Shown piece by piece: positions 1 through 9,360 of a stretch of DNA of 64,000 nt. How positions within the stretch are numbered: the stretch's first letter is position 1; each line of letters begins with the position of its first letter. The position numbers were made by a program, and so were the translations under genes. The notes beneath the pieces are model-generated. The model ran no database searches and was not told the DNA's origin. It saw only the letters and a list, made by a program, of their open reading frames with translations. The stretch spans positions 3,277,201 to 3,341,200 of the forward strand of contig OY482866.1 in NCBI GenBank assembly GCA_960531495.1, given 5' to 3'. The stretch comes from Zeus faber (taxonomy: Eukaryota; Chordata; Actinopteri; Zeiformes; Zeidae).

Positions 1-2036
1 AATAGCTTAACCGACAGAGCCATCCATACATCATTGGCTGCTTTTTGTCTGAATAGCAGCCACGATAATGCATTACTTTGACATTCAGACGTCAAAGGTT
101 CCGGTACTGTCTCTAGAATTGATTGCCATGTGCCCGGAGCTGGAACTTTCACTACACACGGACAATTGGAATTAGTAGTTATTCTAACGGAGTGAGTTAT
201 CTGTTGGAACCACAGATTTCTCTTAGCCCATGGGTCTGTTATTTGCATCGCCGAGGAATCAAACCCATATGCTTTCCACTGGGTTTCTCGCTTCTTTAAA
301 GCATGAAGATGATCAGTCATGTCTTCTGATGTCCACTCTGGTTCAAGAAAATCATTAACCACTTTTGTCATCGTCATCTGAGCTTTTTCTCCTGAATTAC
401 TATCAATCTCCTCAGCAATTGGCTCTCTAATTCCAGAGCTCTCCTTGCTATTATTTAACTTAATTTCCAACTTCGCCATAGTCTTCTGGGTTATATTTAT
501 CCACTTCTCAGATGATGGGGATGTAGCGATAGTTGTCAGTGTCTTATCTACAGACATTTTAGATACCAAAGAAGTCATCAGTGTTTTATAGGTGGTGGAT
601 CTCATCCTCACAACCTCTCTTGTATGATTACCGAGAGTTACAGAAGTAGAAGTTGTCATCATCGTAGTAGTAACATCATTTTCTGCCAATGTTGGGGCTA
701 GAGTGGTAACTGACAATGATACGTTAATACTACTAGTTATTCCCCGAGCTAAGGAAGTAGATGTCCTCGGTCCAACAGTCACCCTTGGTGTGACTAGTTG
801 TTTTTGGGTTTCATTAGCAATCATGCTTACTTCTTTAGTAACCAGACCTTTTACTACCAGCATTATCTTACGAGTTCTGTATCCCGCTTCCCAATAATTT
901 TGTCTTGGGACGTATTTAAACTCTGGATCCAAATATGTGCATGTATATTCTCCTTGATCTTCCCATAGTACATTATGTACTACTAGTGAACAGTCATTTT
1001 TAACTTTAACCCCTCTCCTGTCATTCATCAACACAAACTTTCGTTGATTGCGAGGCACACTGCTAACCTCAGGTACTGCTAGCACTATGTCTTCACCGCG
1101 TGCATTTTTCCATTTGGGGGAGATATTTCCACCAGTATTCCATTTACTACATTTACATGGAAGGTTAGCTGTATTTCCTAATTTAGTTCTAATCACAGTA
1201 TTCACTGAAATTGAAGTTGTTGGAATCATCTGAGGCACAGCAGTAGTTAACTGCAATTCTTCTGTAACATTGGTGAATTTCAAACCTAACAAGGCAGACG
1301 TCTGCTTTGTCTCTTCAGTTGGTGGGGGAGTTGATACTTCAGTTATTAATTTTCCTATTTCTTCAAAAACTGTGGGCTCTACAATTTTACTTTCATTCAA
1401 AACCACAAGAGTCACAATTTTATATCTGTAGTCAGGCTTTCTTTGCACTCCATCTTCTCTCACAATCACAAATTTAGGATCAAAATAAGAACACTTGTAG
1501 TCTCCTTGATCTTCAATCTGGGGTCTACGTAGATAAAGACTACAGTCATCCTTCATCTTCAGCCTTCTTCGATCATTTAGCAACACATACTTCTGTAGCG
1601 GTGACGTTCCCGACAAGTCAATTACCTTCCCATGGTTATCTTCCCACTGGACTTGAACTTCCCCTTTTTCATAATTTTCTTTGGTACACTGACATGGCAG
1701 CTGAACTGACTTTCCCAAAATCACTTCAACTCTAGTCTTCGTATCGTTTTGGTTTAACCCTTTTTCGAGATTGTCTTGGACTCCTGGGTCCAACTGGGTT
1801 GGTACACTTTCCTGGAGAGGTGTCACAGCCCTCTGGAGTCTTTGACAATTCATTTTCTCTGGGATTAGACTCTGTTGTGTCTGGGACATGTTGTAAATCA
1901 ATGTCCCTGAAGTGTCTTTCTTGCTCAGGGACTGACAATTCATCCCTGGGATCATCAAAAGTGTGCTCATCAACATTAAGCACACCCACATCATCGCCAA
2001 TCCCTTCTTCTGGGTCTTGACCTCTGAGGTCCTCAT
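1..2036 (-). CDS. env: Endogenous retrovirus env-like surface glycoprotein with two Ig-like domains (partial, runs off left edge)
   Basis: I read this frame by hand on the minus strand from ATG 2034-2036 and found no stop down to position 1, about 678 codons. Seen: an N-terminal signal peptide (charged n-region, then a Met/Leu-rich core around residues 13-30), then two V-type Ig-like domains. Domain 1 has Cys115, Trp131 and Cys182 inside a D-x-G-x-Y-x-C motif. Domain 2 has Cys294, Trp309 and Cys366 in the same motif. A Thr/Ser-rich linker with N-glycosylation sites follows, then an N-L-W segment and a C-x-C pair near the left edge, resembling retroviral SU. The start lies inside the end of integrase (overlap 1732-2036, different frame), the usual position of env. 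The fusion peptide and transmembrane subunit lie outside the window. Inferred role: virion surface protein. A captured host Ig gene in the env slot is the alternative. Confidence 0.8.
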   Translation of the reverse strand, partial: MRTSEVKTQKKGLAMMWVCLMLMSTLLMIPGMNCQSLSKKDTSGTLIYNMSQTQQSLIPEKMNCQRLQRAVTPLQESVPTQLDPGVQDNLEKGLNQNDTKTRVEVILGKSVQLPCQCTKENYEKGEVQVQWEDNHGKVIDLSGTSPLQKYVLLNDRRRLKMKDDCSLYLRRPQIEDQGDYKCSYFDPKFVIVREDGVQRKPDYRYKIVTLVVLNESKIVEPTVFEEIGKLITEVSTPPPTEETKQTSALLGLKFTNVTEELQLTTAVPQMIPTTSISVNTVIRTKLGNTANLPCKCSKWNTGGNISPKWKNARGEDIVLAVPEVSSVPRNQRKFVLMNDRRGVKVKNDCSLVVHNVLWEDQGEYTCTYLDPEFKYVPRQNYWEAGYRTRKIMLVVKGLVTKEVSMIANETQKQLVTPRVTVGPRTSTSLARGITSSINVSLSVTTLAPTLAENDVTTTMMTTSTSVTLGNHTREVVRMRSTTYKTLMTSLVSKMSVDKTLTTIATSPSSEKWINITQKTMAKLEIKLNNSKESSGIREPIAEEIDSNSGEKAQMTMTKVVNDFLEPEWTSEDMTDHLHALKKRETQWKAYGFDSSAMQITDPWAKRNLWFQQITHSVRITTNSNCPCVVKVPAPGTWQSILETVPEPLTSECQSNALSWLLFRQKAANDVWMALSVKL

Positions 2037-2865
2037 GAACCTCTGTTTTTTCAGCAGCTTCTGTTGGCTCTCTTGAGCTTTCAACATTTCTGCTCAGGGA
2101 TCGTGGCGCCTCTTCGTTTGGCGCTCTAACACAATGCGATAAATGGTACCATGTAGGAGAACCTTCAACCTGAACCGCAGTTCCTGTACTGCGAACAACT
2201 TTGAATGGTCCTTCGCGGCGTTCGTTAAACCATTTCCTCCTAAACACTTTCACGAATACCTTGTCTCCAGGTTGCACCGCGTTCCTCTTTTGCTCATCAA
2301 GTCTCTCTAGCACCTCCTCTTGTTTTTGCCTGTCAGAGACATATGTGTGTATTTTCTTATGCAGTGTAGCCATGTAGTTAACATACACTCGCATTTCATC
2401 TTCTAAAAGGGCTATGTTTGGACCCTTTCCACTTGTGCGCAAACATGGTGTTGGCATCCGTCTACCCGTGGCTAACTCATGGGGTGTCATGCGCAAATCA
2501 CGGAGCCCACTTGAACGGCACACCATTAATGCCAACGGAAGCGCCTCTACCCAATTCAGACCTGTGTGCTGACAGATTTTAACAATGCGATTTTTCAGCA
2601 CACCATTCATTTTTTCACAAACTCCTTGGCTTTGTGGATGATAAACAGCTCCTAAACGTTGTTTAATTCCCAATTTTTGCAGAATTAATTTTACTGTTCT
2701 ATCCACGAACTCTTTCCCATTATCTGAGGATATCCGATCTGGAAGTCCCCACCTGCTTATGACCTCACGACACAAGAACTTGGCAACCGACTGAGCATCT
2801 TTACGCTTGGTTGGACATGCCTCAGGCCACCGTGAAAATCTATCCACGACGACTAGCATGTATCT
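1732..2865 (-). CDS. pol: Retroviral pol, integrase core and C-terminal domain (downstream of in-frame stop)
   Basis: Continuation of the pol frame after the TAA at 2866-2868. Counting from the first ATG (2857-2859), Asp46 (S-D-N-G) and Glu82 form the D-35-E part of the retroviral DDE catalytic triad; the first Asp lies upstream of the stop. The segment starting P-G-D-K-V near residue 195 resembles the gammaretroviral-type integrase C-terminal domain. A hydrophilic tail of about 130 residues follows and overlaps the env start in another frame. Integrase joins viral DNA ends to the host chromosome. The frame is intact apart from the stop, so this is one broken gene rather than two. Family: gamma/epsilon-type fish ERV by homology; exact genus not determined. 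Confidence 0.88.
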   Translation of the reverse strand, partial: RYMLVVVDRFSRWPEACPTKRKDAQSVAKFLCREVISRWGLPDRISSDNGKEFVDRTVKLILQKLGIKQRLGAVYHPQSQGVCEKMNGVLKNRIVKICQHTGLNWVEALPLALMVCRSSGLRDLRMTPHELATGRRMPTPCLRTSGKGPNIALLEDEMRVYVNYMATLHKKIHTYVSDRQKQEEVLERLDEQKRNAVQPGDKVFVKVFRRKWFNERREGPFKVVRSTGTAVQVEGSPTWYHLSHCVRAPNEEAPRSLSRNVESSREPTEAAEKTEVHEDLRGQDPEEGIGDDVGVLNVDEHTFDDPRDELSVPEQERHFRDIDLQHVPDTTESNPRENELSKTPEGCDTSPGKCTNPVGPRSPRQSRKRVKPKRYED

Positions 2866-2868
2866 TTA
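2866..2868 (-). other. Premature in-frame TAA in integrase
   Basis: A single TAA interrupts an otherwise open pol frame between the first and second catalytic Asp codons of integrase. Codons on both sides are in phase and the protein similarity continues directly, so it is a point lesion, not an indel. It is the only inactivating change I found in gag-pol. Confidence 0.85.
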
Positions 2869-5800
2869 ACCTCCTATTGGTCTTATCATGTCAACAAAAT
2901 CCACAACCAACTCACGCATAGGACCTGTCGGAGTTGGAATGTGACCGGGTGGACTCAACACACCCCTCCGAACGTTATTTTTAAGACAGATTGTGCATCT
3001 GCCTATGACATAATCAATTTGCTCAAGCAAGTACGGTGCCCAAAAACCATACTCTTTCGTGATCTTTCTCCTTACCTCCCCCCTTGCAACATGGGCTAAC
3101 CCATGTGCTTCCTGAATCATCAGACCTAGTAGGTCAGGGGGTGCTACCATCAGTCCTTCATGATTTCTCCACAGACCAGAAGAATCTTGTGTGGCCCCTC
3201 GGGCCAACCATAATTGTTTATCGATGGCTGACGCCGCCTCTTGCATCGCGATCACATCTCTGAGCGTGATTTTATCTTCCAAGTCCACTTCATGAGTGAC
3301 CAGAGGAACCTTGCCTGCTTTGTTTGCTCCTGTAACTGCTTTTGCAGACTCATCAGCCGCTTTGTTACCTTGTGTGACCCTTGACGTGTCCATTTTGTGT
3401 GCTGCACACTTAGCTACAGCTATTTCCTTTGGTTTCATCATTGCATGCAACAATTTCATTATTTGGGCATGATGCTGTATCGAAGAACCATCGGTTTTCT
3501 TAAATCCTCGATTTTTCCACACTGATCCAAATAAATGACACACATTATGTGCATATGCCGAATCTGTATATATTGTCACTCGCTTGCCTTCGGCCAATAG
3601 ACAAGCTTCAGTCAGGCCCACAAGCTCAGCAAGCTGTGCAGAAGCAGGTTGTGGTATTACTTCTGCTTTCTCAACAACAAATTCAGTTCCCTGGGCTTTG
3701 ACTACTGCATAACCAGCACTCAATGTGTCTCCTATTCGATAGCAGGACCCGTCAGTCCAATACTCCACATCTGACACATGAAGTGGGAAAGCTTGCAAGT
3801 CTGATCTGAGCTTTGCATATCTCTCTACTTCCTGAATACAATCATGTGGCTCTCCATCCTCTGGTGTTGGTAAATTATCAGCTGGATTTACCGTGACGCA
3901 TCTTACTAAGGTGACATCTTCCTGCTCTAAGAGCCTATGATAGTCTCTTAGCCTAGACATAGTCAATGTACATTTACCGAAGTTCAAAAGATTTCTGAGA
4001 CTATGATGGGTAAGAATTGTCACTGGGTAACCCATAGTTACTGATGATGCTTTCTCATACATTAGATAAACTCCCACCATTGCTCTGTAGCACAGTGGTA
4101 GCCCCAATTCTACTTCTGAATAGGCAGTAGAATAATACGACACAGGTTGAGGACTTGTCCCTGTACCTGTTGGCTGACAAAGAACTGCACATGCATATTT
4201 GCCTCCAGTGGACGTAGCCACATACAGCAAAAAGTTCCTAGAGTAGTCTGGCAGCGCTAGCGCTCGAGCTTCTTGTAGCCTCTGTTTGATCGTTTCAAAT
4301 GCCATAAGACCTTCCTGCGTCCAGGTGAGGTTACAATGGAGTTGAGCATTCCCAGTCTCTTTTATCATGGCTCTCAAAGGCCCTGTTAGGCAGGCATAAT
4401 CTTCTACCCAGGCTGAAGAATATCCCGCAATGCCAAGAAATGTCATCATCTCTCTGACTGTTCTAGGCTTTGGTGCCGTGCGAATGGCTTCCAAATGACT
4501 CTCAGAGATGCGTCTGTGTCCATGGGTTATTGTTTGACCCAAATAAACAACTTTTTCTTGACAATACTGTAGCTTCTTCTGAGAGGCCTTGTGACCTTTG
4601 TCTGCCGATTGCTGTAACAGATTGATTGAATCCTCATGGCATGTTTCCTTATCCGGTGAGCAGATGACGATGTCGTCCACATACTGAATGACAGTACTTT
4701 TCAAGATCTGATCAATTCCAGCCAAGTCATCCTGCAACACTTTATTGAAAATGTGAGGGCTGTGTTTGAATCCTTGAGGGAGCCTCTTGTACTTCAAGGT
4801 TTGTCCTTTGTATGTGAACCCAAACAATCCTTGACTTTCTTCGCTCAATGGAACACTGAAAAATGCTCCACACAAATCCAACACTGTGAAGTGTGTAGCC
4901 TCTGGAGGAATTTGGGCTAACAAGGTATGTGGATCTGGTACATCTGCTGGAAAAGCCTGCACCACTTCATTTATCGCTCTTAAATCATGTACCAAGCGAT
5001 AGGACTCATCTGGTTTCTTTAAAGGCAATATAGGTGTATTGCTCTGAGGATCCAAACATATTTCCACTACACCTGCTTTTAACAGTCCTTCAATTTGTGG
5101 TTCAATCCCTTTGATTGCCTCCTTTAGTGGATATTGGTTCTTCCAAGGAGGTTTGGTTCCTGGTCTCAGTTCAACTCTCACCGGTTGGGCTGACTTCACA
5201 AGTCCGATGTCCGTACTATGTCGTGACCACAAACATTCTGGAATTTGTTGCAGCATCTCCTCTCTCATGCTGTCTGAGTCCAATTTAGCGCTGAACATTG
5301 ACTCATGTGTCATCTGTATCACTTGTGGTTGTCCTTGTCCTTGAGCTGAAATCATGATTTTCATGAACTTCTGTTCTTCACTTATCCAGATAGCAAGATT
5401 CGCCTTTATTGGTGAAAAAATGGCTTCCTCAGCTTCTGCCATCATTTCTCCTATTTGCTTCTGCTCAAATCCTTCAGCCACCATTAAAGTCACATGTGGC
5501 ACACTTTTCACAATGTCAAACTCTTTCTCAAGATATTCATTGGTGTTTATCTTCATAGCTGCTCCTTGCGGTCCCACAATTATGCAGCATGAGGTCAGCT
5601 GAACATGCTTCGGTTGACTACTCAACCATTCTCCTGGATCCAATTGGTCAGCTTTCTTGAAATATTTCAACGTGCAATGATGTGAATACTCAGGGGGCTT
5701 AGCATCAGGCATATTTGCCACAATGAACTTCTCCCACAGCTTGGCTGGCTCTAATAGCTCTGGACTAAGATTTCCAATCCAATATACTGAAGAAGTCTCG

Positions 5801-6216
5801 GTCTCTGGTGCGCTAAATAATTGGTGGTAGACATCAGGTGGCACATCCACCAGACAGCCGTCCGGTGTACACCGTATTGTGCAATTTAGTTTGCACATAG
5901 CATCTCTTCCCAAGAGTGCAATGGGCGTATGTTCTGACACCAAAATAGGTAGTGTGATTTTCCGATTTCTACAGCAGAGCTCAATTGGTTTTGTGAGAGG
6001 AATCAGCTGTTTCACACCCTCAAACCCGATTGTCCGTACCAATTGGTCAGACATGGGGAGATGTATAGCATCTTCAGGCCGAACACAGGTGAAAGCTGCT
6101 CCGCAATCTGCCATTACTTCCAATGACTTATCATTTATTTTCACCTCTATTTTTGGATCTTGCTCCGGCCCTGATACTACCAGCTGACACCTCCCTTTCG
6201 AGTCTTCTGGGCACCC
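2866..6216 (-). CDS. pol: Retroviral pro-pol: protease, 2H-like domain, RT, RNase H, integrase N-terminus
   Basis: The frame is continuous with gag across an amber codon (6217-6219), so it needs no own start; the GTG at 6142-6144 is used here for numbering only. Domains: aspartic protease (D-C-G-A at 13-16, L-L-G-R-D at 77-81); a two-motif H-x-T-x segment (His156/Thr158 and His217/Thr219) that looks like a 2H phosphoesterase; reverse transcriptase (L-P-Q-G-F at 455-459, Y-V-D-D at 488-491); RNase H (Asp798, Glu840, Asp861, Asp931); integrase zinc finger (His1014, His1018, Cys1050, Cys1053) and the probable first catalytic Asp (1082). It ends at a premature TAA, after which the same frame resumes. 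Known of the family: Gag-Pol readthrough supplies the enzymes. Odd: Cys in the protease D-T/S-G motif, and the extra domain. Confidence 0.9.
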   Translation of the reverse strand, partial: GCPEDSKGRCQLVVSGPEQDPKIEVKINDKSLEVMADCGAAFTCVRPEDAIHLPMSDQLVRTIGFEGVKQLIPLTKPIELCCRNRKITLPILVSEHTPIALLGRDAMCKLNCTIRCTPDGCLVDVPPDVYHQLFSAPETETSSVYWIGNLSPELLEPAKLWEKFIVANMPDAKPPEYSHHCTLKYFKKADQLDPGEWLSSQPKHVQLTSCCIIVGPQGAAMKINTNEYLEKEFDIVKSVPHVTLMVAEGFEQKQIGEMMAEAEEAIFSPIKANLAIWISEEQKFMKIMISAQGQGQPQVIQMTHESMFSAKLDSDSMREEMLQQIPECLWSRHSTDIGLVKSAQPVRVELRPGTKPPWKNQYPLKEAIKGIEPQIEGLLKAGVVEICLDPQSNTPILPLKKPDESYRLVHDLRAINEVVQAFPADVPDPHTLLAQIPPEATHFTVLDLCGAFFSVPLSEESQGLFGFTYKGQTLKYKRLPQGFKHSPHIFNKVLQDDLAGIDQILKSTVIQYVDDIVICSPDKETCHEDSINLLQQSADKGHKASQKKLQYCQEKVVYLGQTITHGHRRISESHLEAIRTAPKPRTVREMMTFLGIAGYSSAWVEDYACLTGPLRAMIKETGNAQLHCNLTWTQEGLMAFETIKQRLQEARALALPDYSRNFLLYVATSTGGKYACAVLCQPTGTGTSPQPVSYYSTAYSEVELGLPLCYRAMVGVYLMYEKASSVTMGYPVTILTHHSLRNLLNFGKCTLTMSRLRDYHRLLEQEDVTLVRCVTVNPADNLPTPEDGEPHDCIQEVERYAKLRSDLQAFPLHVSDVEYWTDGSCYRIGDTLSAGYAVVKAQGTEFVVEKAEVIPQPASAQLAELVGLTEACLLAEGKRVTIYTDSAYAHNVCHLFGSVWKNRGFKKTDGSSIQHHAQIMKLLHAMMKPKEIAVAKCAAHKMDTSRVTQGNKAADESAKAVTGANKAGKVPLVTHEVDLEDKITLRDVIAMQEAASAIDKQLWLARGATQDSSGLWRNHEGLMVAPPDLLGLMIQEAHGLAHVARGEVRRKITKEYGFWAPYLLEQIDYVIGRCTICLKNNVRRGVLSPPGHIPTPTGPMRELVVDFVDMIRPIGG
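5410..5793 (-). other. 2H phosphoesterase (CNPase)-like domain within pol
   Basis: Within pol, about residues 118-245. It holds two H-x-T-x motifs: H-C-T-L at 156-159 (codon of His156 at 5677-5679) and H-V-T-L at 217-220 (His217 at 5494-5496). The first motif is followed by an aromatic K-Y-F; between them is a hydrophobic strand ending in G-P-Q-G-A. This order (H-x-T, strand, G/A-rich turn, proline, H-x-T-L) matches the 2H phosphoesterase fold, most like vertebrate CNPase. Known of the superfamily: the paired His/Thr residues bind 2',3'-cyclic or 2'-5' phosphodiesters. Retroviral pol is not generally described with it. Activity is inference. Confidence 0.6.
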
Positions 6217-6219
6217 CTA
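6217..6219 (-). promoter_or_regulatory. Gag amber stop, candidate readthrough site
   Basis: TAG separates gag from a pro-pol frame that is in the same phase and open for 24 codons before the first GTG. This is the arrangement used by gamma- and epsilonretroviruses, where a few percent of ribosomes read through the UAG. The next bases are G-rich, but I could not fold the downstream RNA to confirm a pseudoknot. Confidence 0.65.
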
Positions 6220-8349
6220 GAAACCAGGTTCTGGACCCCTGTAAGGGTTCGCTGGTCCTCTGGGTGGCTGTGGTTGTCCTCTGAAGCCTCCTCTGAAGCC
6301 TCCTCTGAAGCCTCCTCTGAAGCCTCCTCTGAACCTGTAGCAGTCACGTACAAAATGACCTTGTTGTCCACAATTATGACACGCTCCTTGAGACTGTTGG
6401 AAATTTCCTCCTCTTCCTCTTCCTAAATTTCCTTGGCCTCTTCCTCTCCATGTTTGTGGTTGGTCAAAAACTGGCTGTGGAAAGGAGACAGTGGGGACCA
6501 CAGGTGGTAGAACCTGAATCTGTTCTTGCTGTGGTTGTGGTGGTACTTGATTTGATTGTGACTGGCTCTGCATAACCACAGCTTGTTTCTTTTCCTTCTT
6601 CTTGTTATCCACCAACTGTATTTGGTTGAGTTTTCTGAGAGTCTCCTGGTCCTGTTTCTTCTGGTCATGCTCCTTTTTCCGATATAGCTCTACTTGATGT
6701 GCTATGTGGTCCGTATAAACACTTTTGGTCATGCTTCCAAGACCAACCACTTCGGCCAATTTGCTCCTCACTTGTAGAGGCAGCCCCTTCTGTATTTTAG
6801 CTCGGAGAATCGATTTCTCCATTTGATTCAGTTCTGGATCATTTCCTGTGACATTTCTCCACACTTGATGAGTTCTTGACACATAAGCTCTTGGATTTTC
6901 CTGTGGGCCCAATGCCTCGATAAAGATGTTGTCCGGGTGTACGTTTGTTGGAAAAGCATCTTTCAATGCTCTCCACATCCGACCTCTGCTTGCAGCAAAC
7001 AATTCTGGGTCATATACAGCAGTTGCCACGTATCTGTTAAGGCCTGCCGTCTGCAGGATCTCTTCCATAGCTGGGACTCCAATGAGGCTAGCCAGAAGTC
7101 TCTTAATATCTCCCATGGCAGGCTGTGTTCCCACCAAAACCTCTTCCAGCTTTGAGATCCATGGATGTGCTCCATCTTGAAGCGTGGGTAACTTTTCAAG
7201 TATGTTAGACATATCTGTATTCTGCCAAGGCTTGTATTCTAAATTTTGTCCTCGAATTATCACTGGACACATTTTGTTGGGTCTCTTTCCTTTTCTTGGA
7301 CGTAACCCATACCTCAACGTGTCTGGCTTTTGAGGCTTTTTCTTCTGGAGTTTCTTCTCTGTTATGTGCAATTCGTGTAATTGCCTTTCCAATACTTGTT
7401 GAACTTCTGGACAGGTGGAGTCACTTATGTCCTCCAGGCATCTGTCTATACTCCTCTCAATCTCTCTTAAAATCATGCGTCTGTCATCTCCTACCACAGT
7501 GCTGGCTGCTAATGGTTGAAAACAGGAAGGACCTTCTTTCTCCGATTCTTCATCGCTTTCACCTTGTTCACTTTCATCAGTGTCGTCCATTCCTGGTGAC
7601 ATTTTCCTCACTGGTCGATCTCCCTTTTTCTCTGCTTTAGCCAACATCCGTCTGACTGCTGGGTCGTATCCTCCAATAGCTTCGTCAGAGTCACTCCCAA
7701 TCTTTTCTCCTATTTCCAGACTTCTGACTCGTTGTTGGCTTCCCAGACGGTTCCTTCTCTTGGTATTGTTGGAGCTTGGATACATCTTTATGGTTGTTGT
7801 AGCCTTGCCCATTTCTATTATTTGCTCATCTTCATCTTTGCAGAGATAGTTGCCTTTCTGTGTAATCACTGGGAGCTGGGGATAAACATCAGTAAACTTC
7901 ACCTTCTTCTCATAAGGCGGGGGCTTCTGTAAAGATGCTGTATGTGAGAAGGGCGTGGTAATCTTCTCCATCAATTTTTCTGTTTCCTTTTCATTCTTCT
8001 TTATTTCTTGTCTACTTTGTTCTCTTTTTTCCTTTGCAGCTTCGAACCATGTCTGTCCCTCCTTTGCAAACAGTTGCAGAACGCCAAGTTCTGTTTGTCT
8101 TTTCTCCGTGCGTCTCTTTCCTTTCTTGCCCTTCTTTTGATTTACCTTATATGTGGACACAAGCACCTGCATTGTTTTAATCACATCCGGGTTAAGAGTT
8201 CCTTCAACTGGCCATGGTTGTTCAATGTCCGGCCAACGCTTGCTCCATTTTCCTGATATTTTTGCAATATCTTTAATAAGAGGATTGTTCTTTTGCACTA
8301 CATCAATAGGAGTGATTACTTTTGTAATTTTAGTATCCATTTTTGACAT
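6217..8349 (-). CDS. gag: Retroviral Gag polyprotein (710 aa)
   Basis: Structural polyprotein that assembles the virion core and packages RNA. Seen: Lys/Glu-rich matrix region with no N-terminal Met-Gly, so no obvious myristoylation; a P-P-P-Y late-domain motif at 143-146 of the type that recruits NEDD4-family ligases for budding; acidic and basic linkers at 205-300; a p30-like capsid region at roughly 365-560; a Gln-rich stretch; one CCHC zinc knuckle (Cys657, Cys660, His665, Cys670); and a C-terminal RGG box of tandem F-R-G-G units. The DNA for the RGG box is a 12-bp tandem repeat near 6280-6330. It ends at UAG in frame with pol, so termination readthrough is the likely route to Gag-Pol. 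The start is the first ATG of a long open frame. Confidence 0.9.
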   Translation of the reverse strand: MSKMDTKITKVITPIDVVQKNNPLIKDIAKISGKWSKRWPDIEQPWPVEGTLNPDVIKTMQVLVSTYKVNQKKGKKGKRRTEKRQTELGVLQLFAKEGQTWFEAAKEKREQSRQEIKKNEKETEKLMEKITTPFSHTASLQKPPPYEKKVKFTDVYPQLPVITQKGNYLCKDEDEQIIEMGKATTTIKMYPSSNNTKRRNRLGSQQRVRSLEIGEKIGSDSDEAIGGYDPAVRRMLAKAEKKGDRPVRKMSPGMDDTDESEQGESDEESEKEGPSCFQPLAASTVVGDDRRMILREIERSIDRCLEDISDSTCPEVQQVLERQLHELHITEKKLQKKKPQKPDTLRYGLRPRKGKRPNKMCPVIIRGQNLEYKPWQNTDMSNILEKLPTLQDGAHPWISKLEEVLVGTQPAMGDIKRLLASLIGVPAMEEILQTAGLNRYVATAVYDPELFAASRGRMWRALKDAFPTNVHPDNIFIEALGPQENPRAYVSRTHQVWRNVTGNDPELNQMEKSILRAKIQKGLPLQVRSKLAEVVGLGSMTKSVYTDHIAHQVELYRKKEHDQKKQDQETLRKLNQIQLVDNKKKEKKQAVVMQSQSQSNQVPPQPQQEQIQVLPPVVPTVSFPQPVFDQPQTWRGRGQGNLGRGRGGNFQQSQGACHNCGQQGHFVRDCYRFRGGFRGGFRGGFRGGFRGQPQPPRGPANPYRGPEPGF

Positions 8350-9275
8350 CCTAATGACTCTCTTATTTTCTTTTATTGTAAATCAAATTGAATTATTTTA
8401 AAAATGTCTTTATAAAGCACCGTGTAATCACACTCAACCAACAACAGCTGAATTTGCCAACCCCAAAGGAGACCAATCGCTTCCCACTTGTAAAAGCCAA
8501 TTCACTTGTTCACCATCTGATGCATCTGATCACCCTCATTTATGTTCAATTATCAAAATTACATCAGTGTTCATTCTCAAAACAGCATAGATAAATCATA
8601 CCCAGATAATGAAACCAATATTCACCGAACAGTATTTAAATCAAATCAGCTTTTCCATATGTGATCAATCAATTAATCAATAATACTCCATTAATTAGGC
8701 AAATGCCTTAATTGGTGAGTCTGTTGCCAAGTCTCTCACTAAATAATTGCAAATGCAATGTATGAAAAAGAACTACTACAAACCCATATGTGAAGACAAG
8801 CTAAACACATTTATTATAACTAATATTTATAGGTATATAGGTAAATGCAGGTGAGGTCTGTTGAAAGAGTTTGTGGATAAAACCGTACTGGCCTTTAATT
8901 GGTTTAGATGGATTCAGGATTCCAGAACGTTGTCATCCGCAAGCCTCAGTGTCTGTGAAGATCTGCCAGATGTCTTGTCATCTGCCCTATGGATGATTTA
9001 GTTCAGACTCATTCCATCTTTTCTGTCTTTCCCCAGCTTTCACTCAGCATAGAAAAAGAGAGGAAGAAAGAAAAAAGAAAAAGAACGACAGAAGAGTTCA
9101 ATGCCTTAGGCTCACTCTAAATTCTTATACACACTGTAATACAATTCAGTGTGACATACATTATCAGCTTTTTATTTTGCGCACACTTGAAATAAAGCAA
9201 TGGTTACTTTTAATCATGCAATGCATTTAAAGTCCAAAGAGTATATTAGTCAATCTGATATCACCTTTAATTAGT

Positions 9276-9360
9276 TATTTTTATTCTATTTATCTATTTA
9301 TTTTTATTTTATTTAATTATTTTTATTCTATTTATCTATTTAATTGTATTTTATCCTTTT
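9276..9360. repeat. AT-rich low-complexity tract
   Basis: Repeated TATTTTTATTTTATTTAAT-like units within the retroviral leader. No coding signal. Confidence 0.6.
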
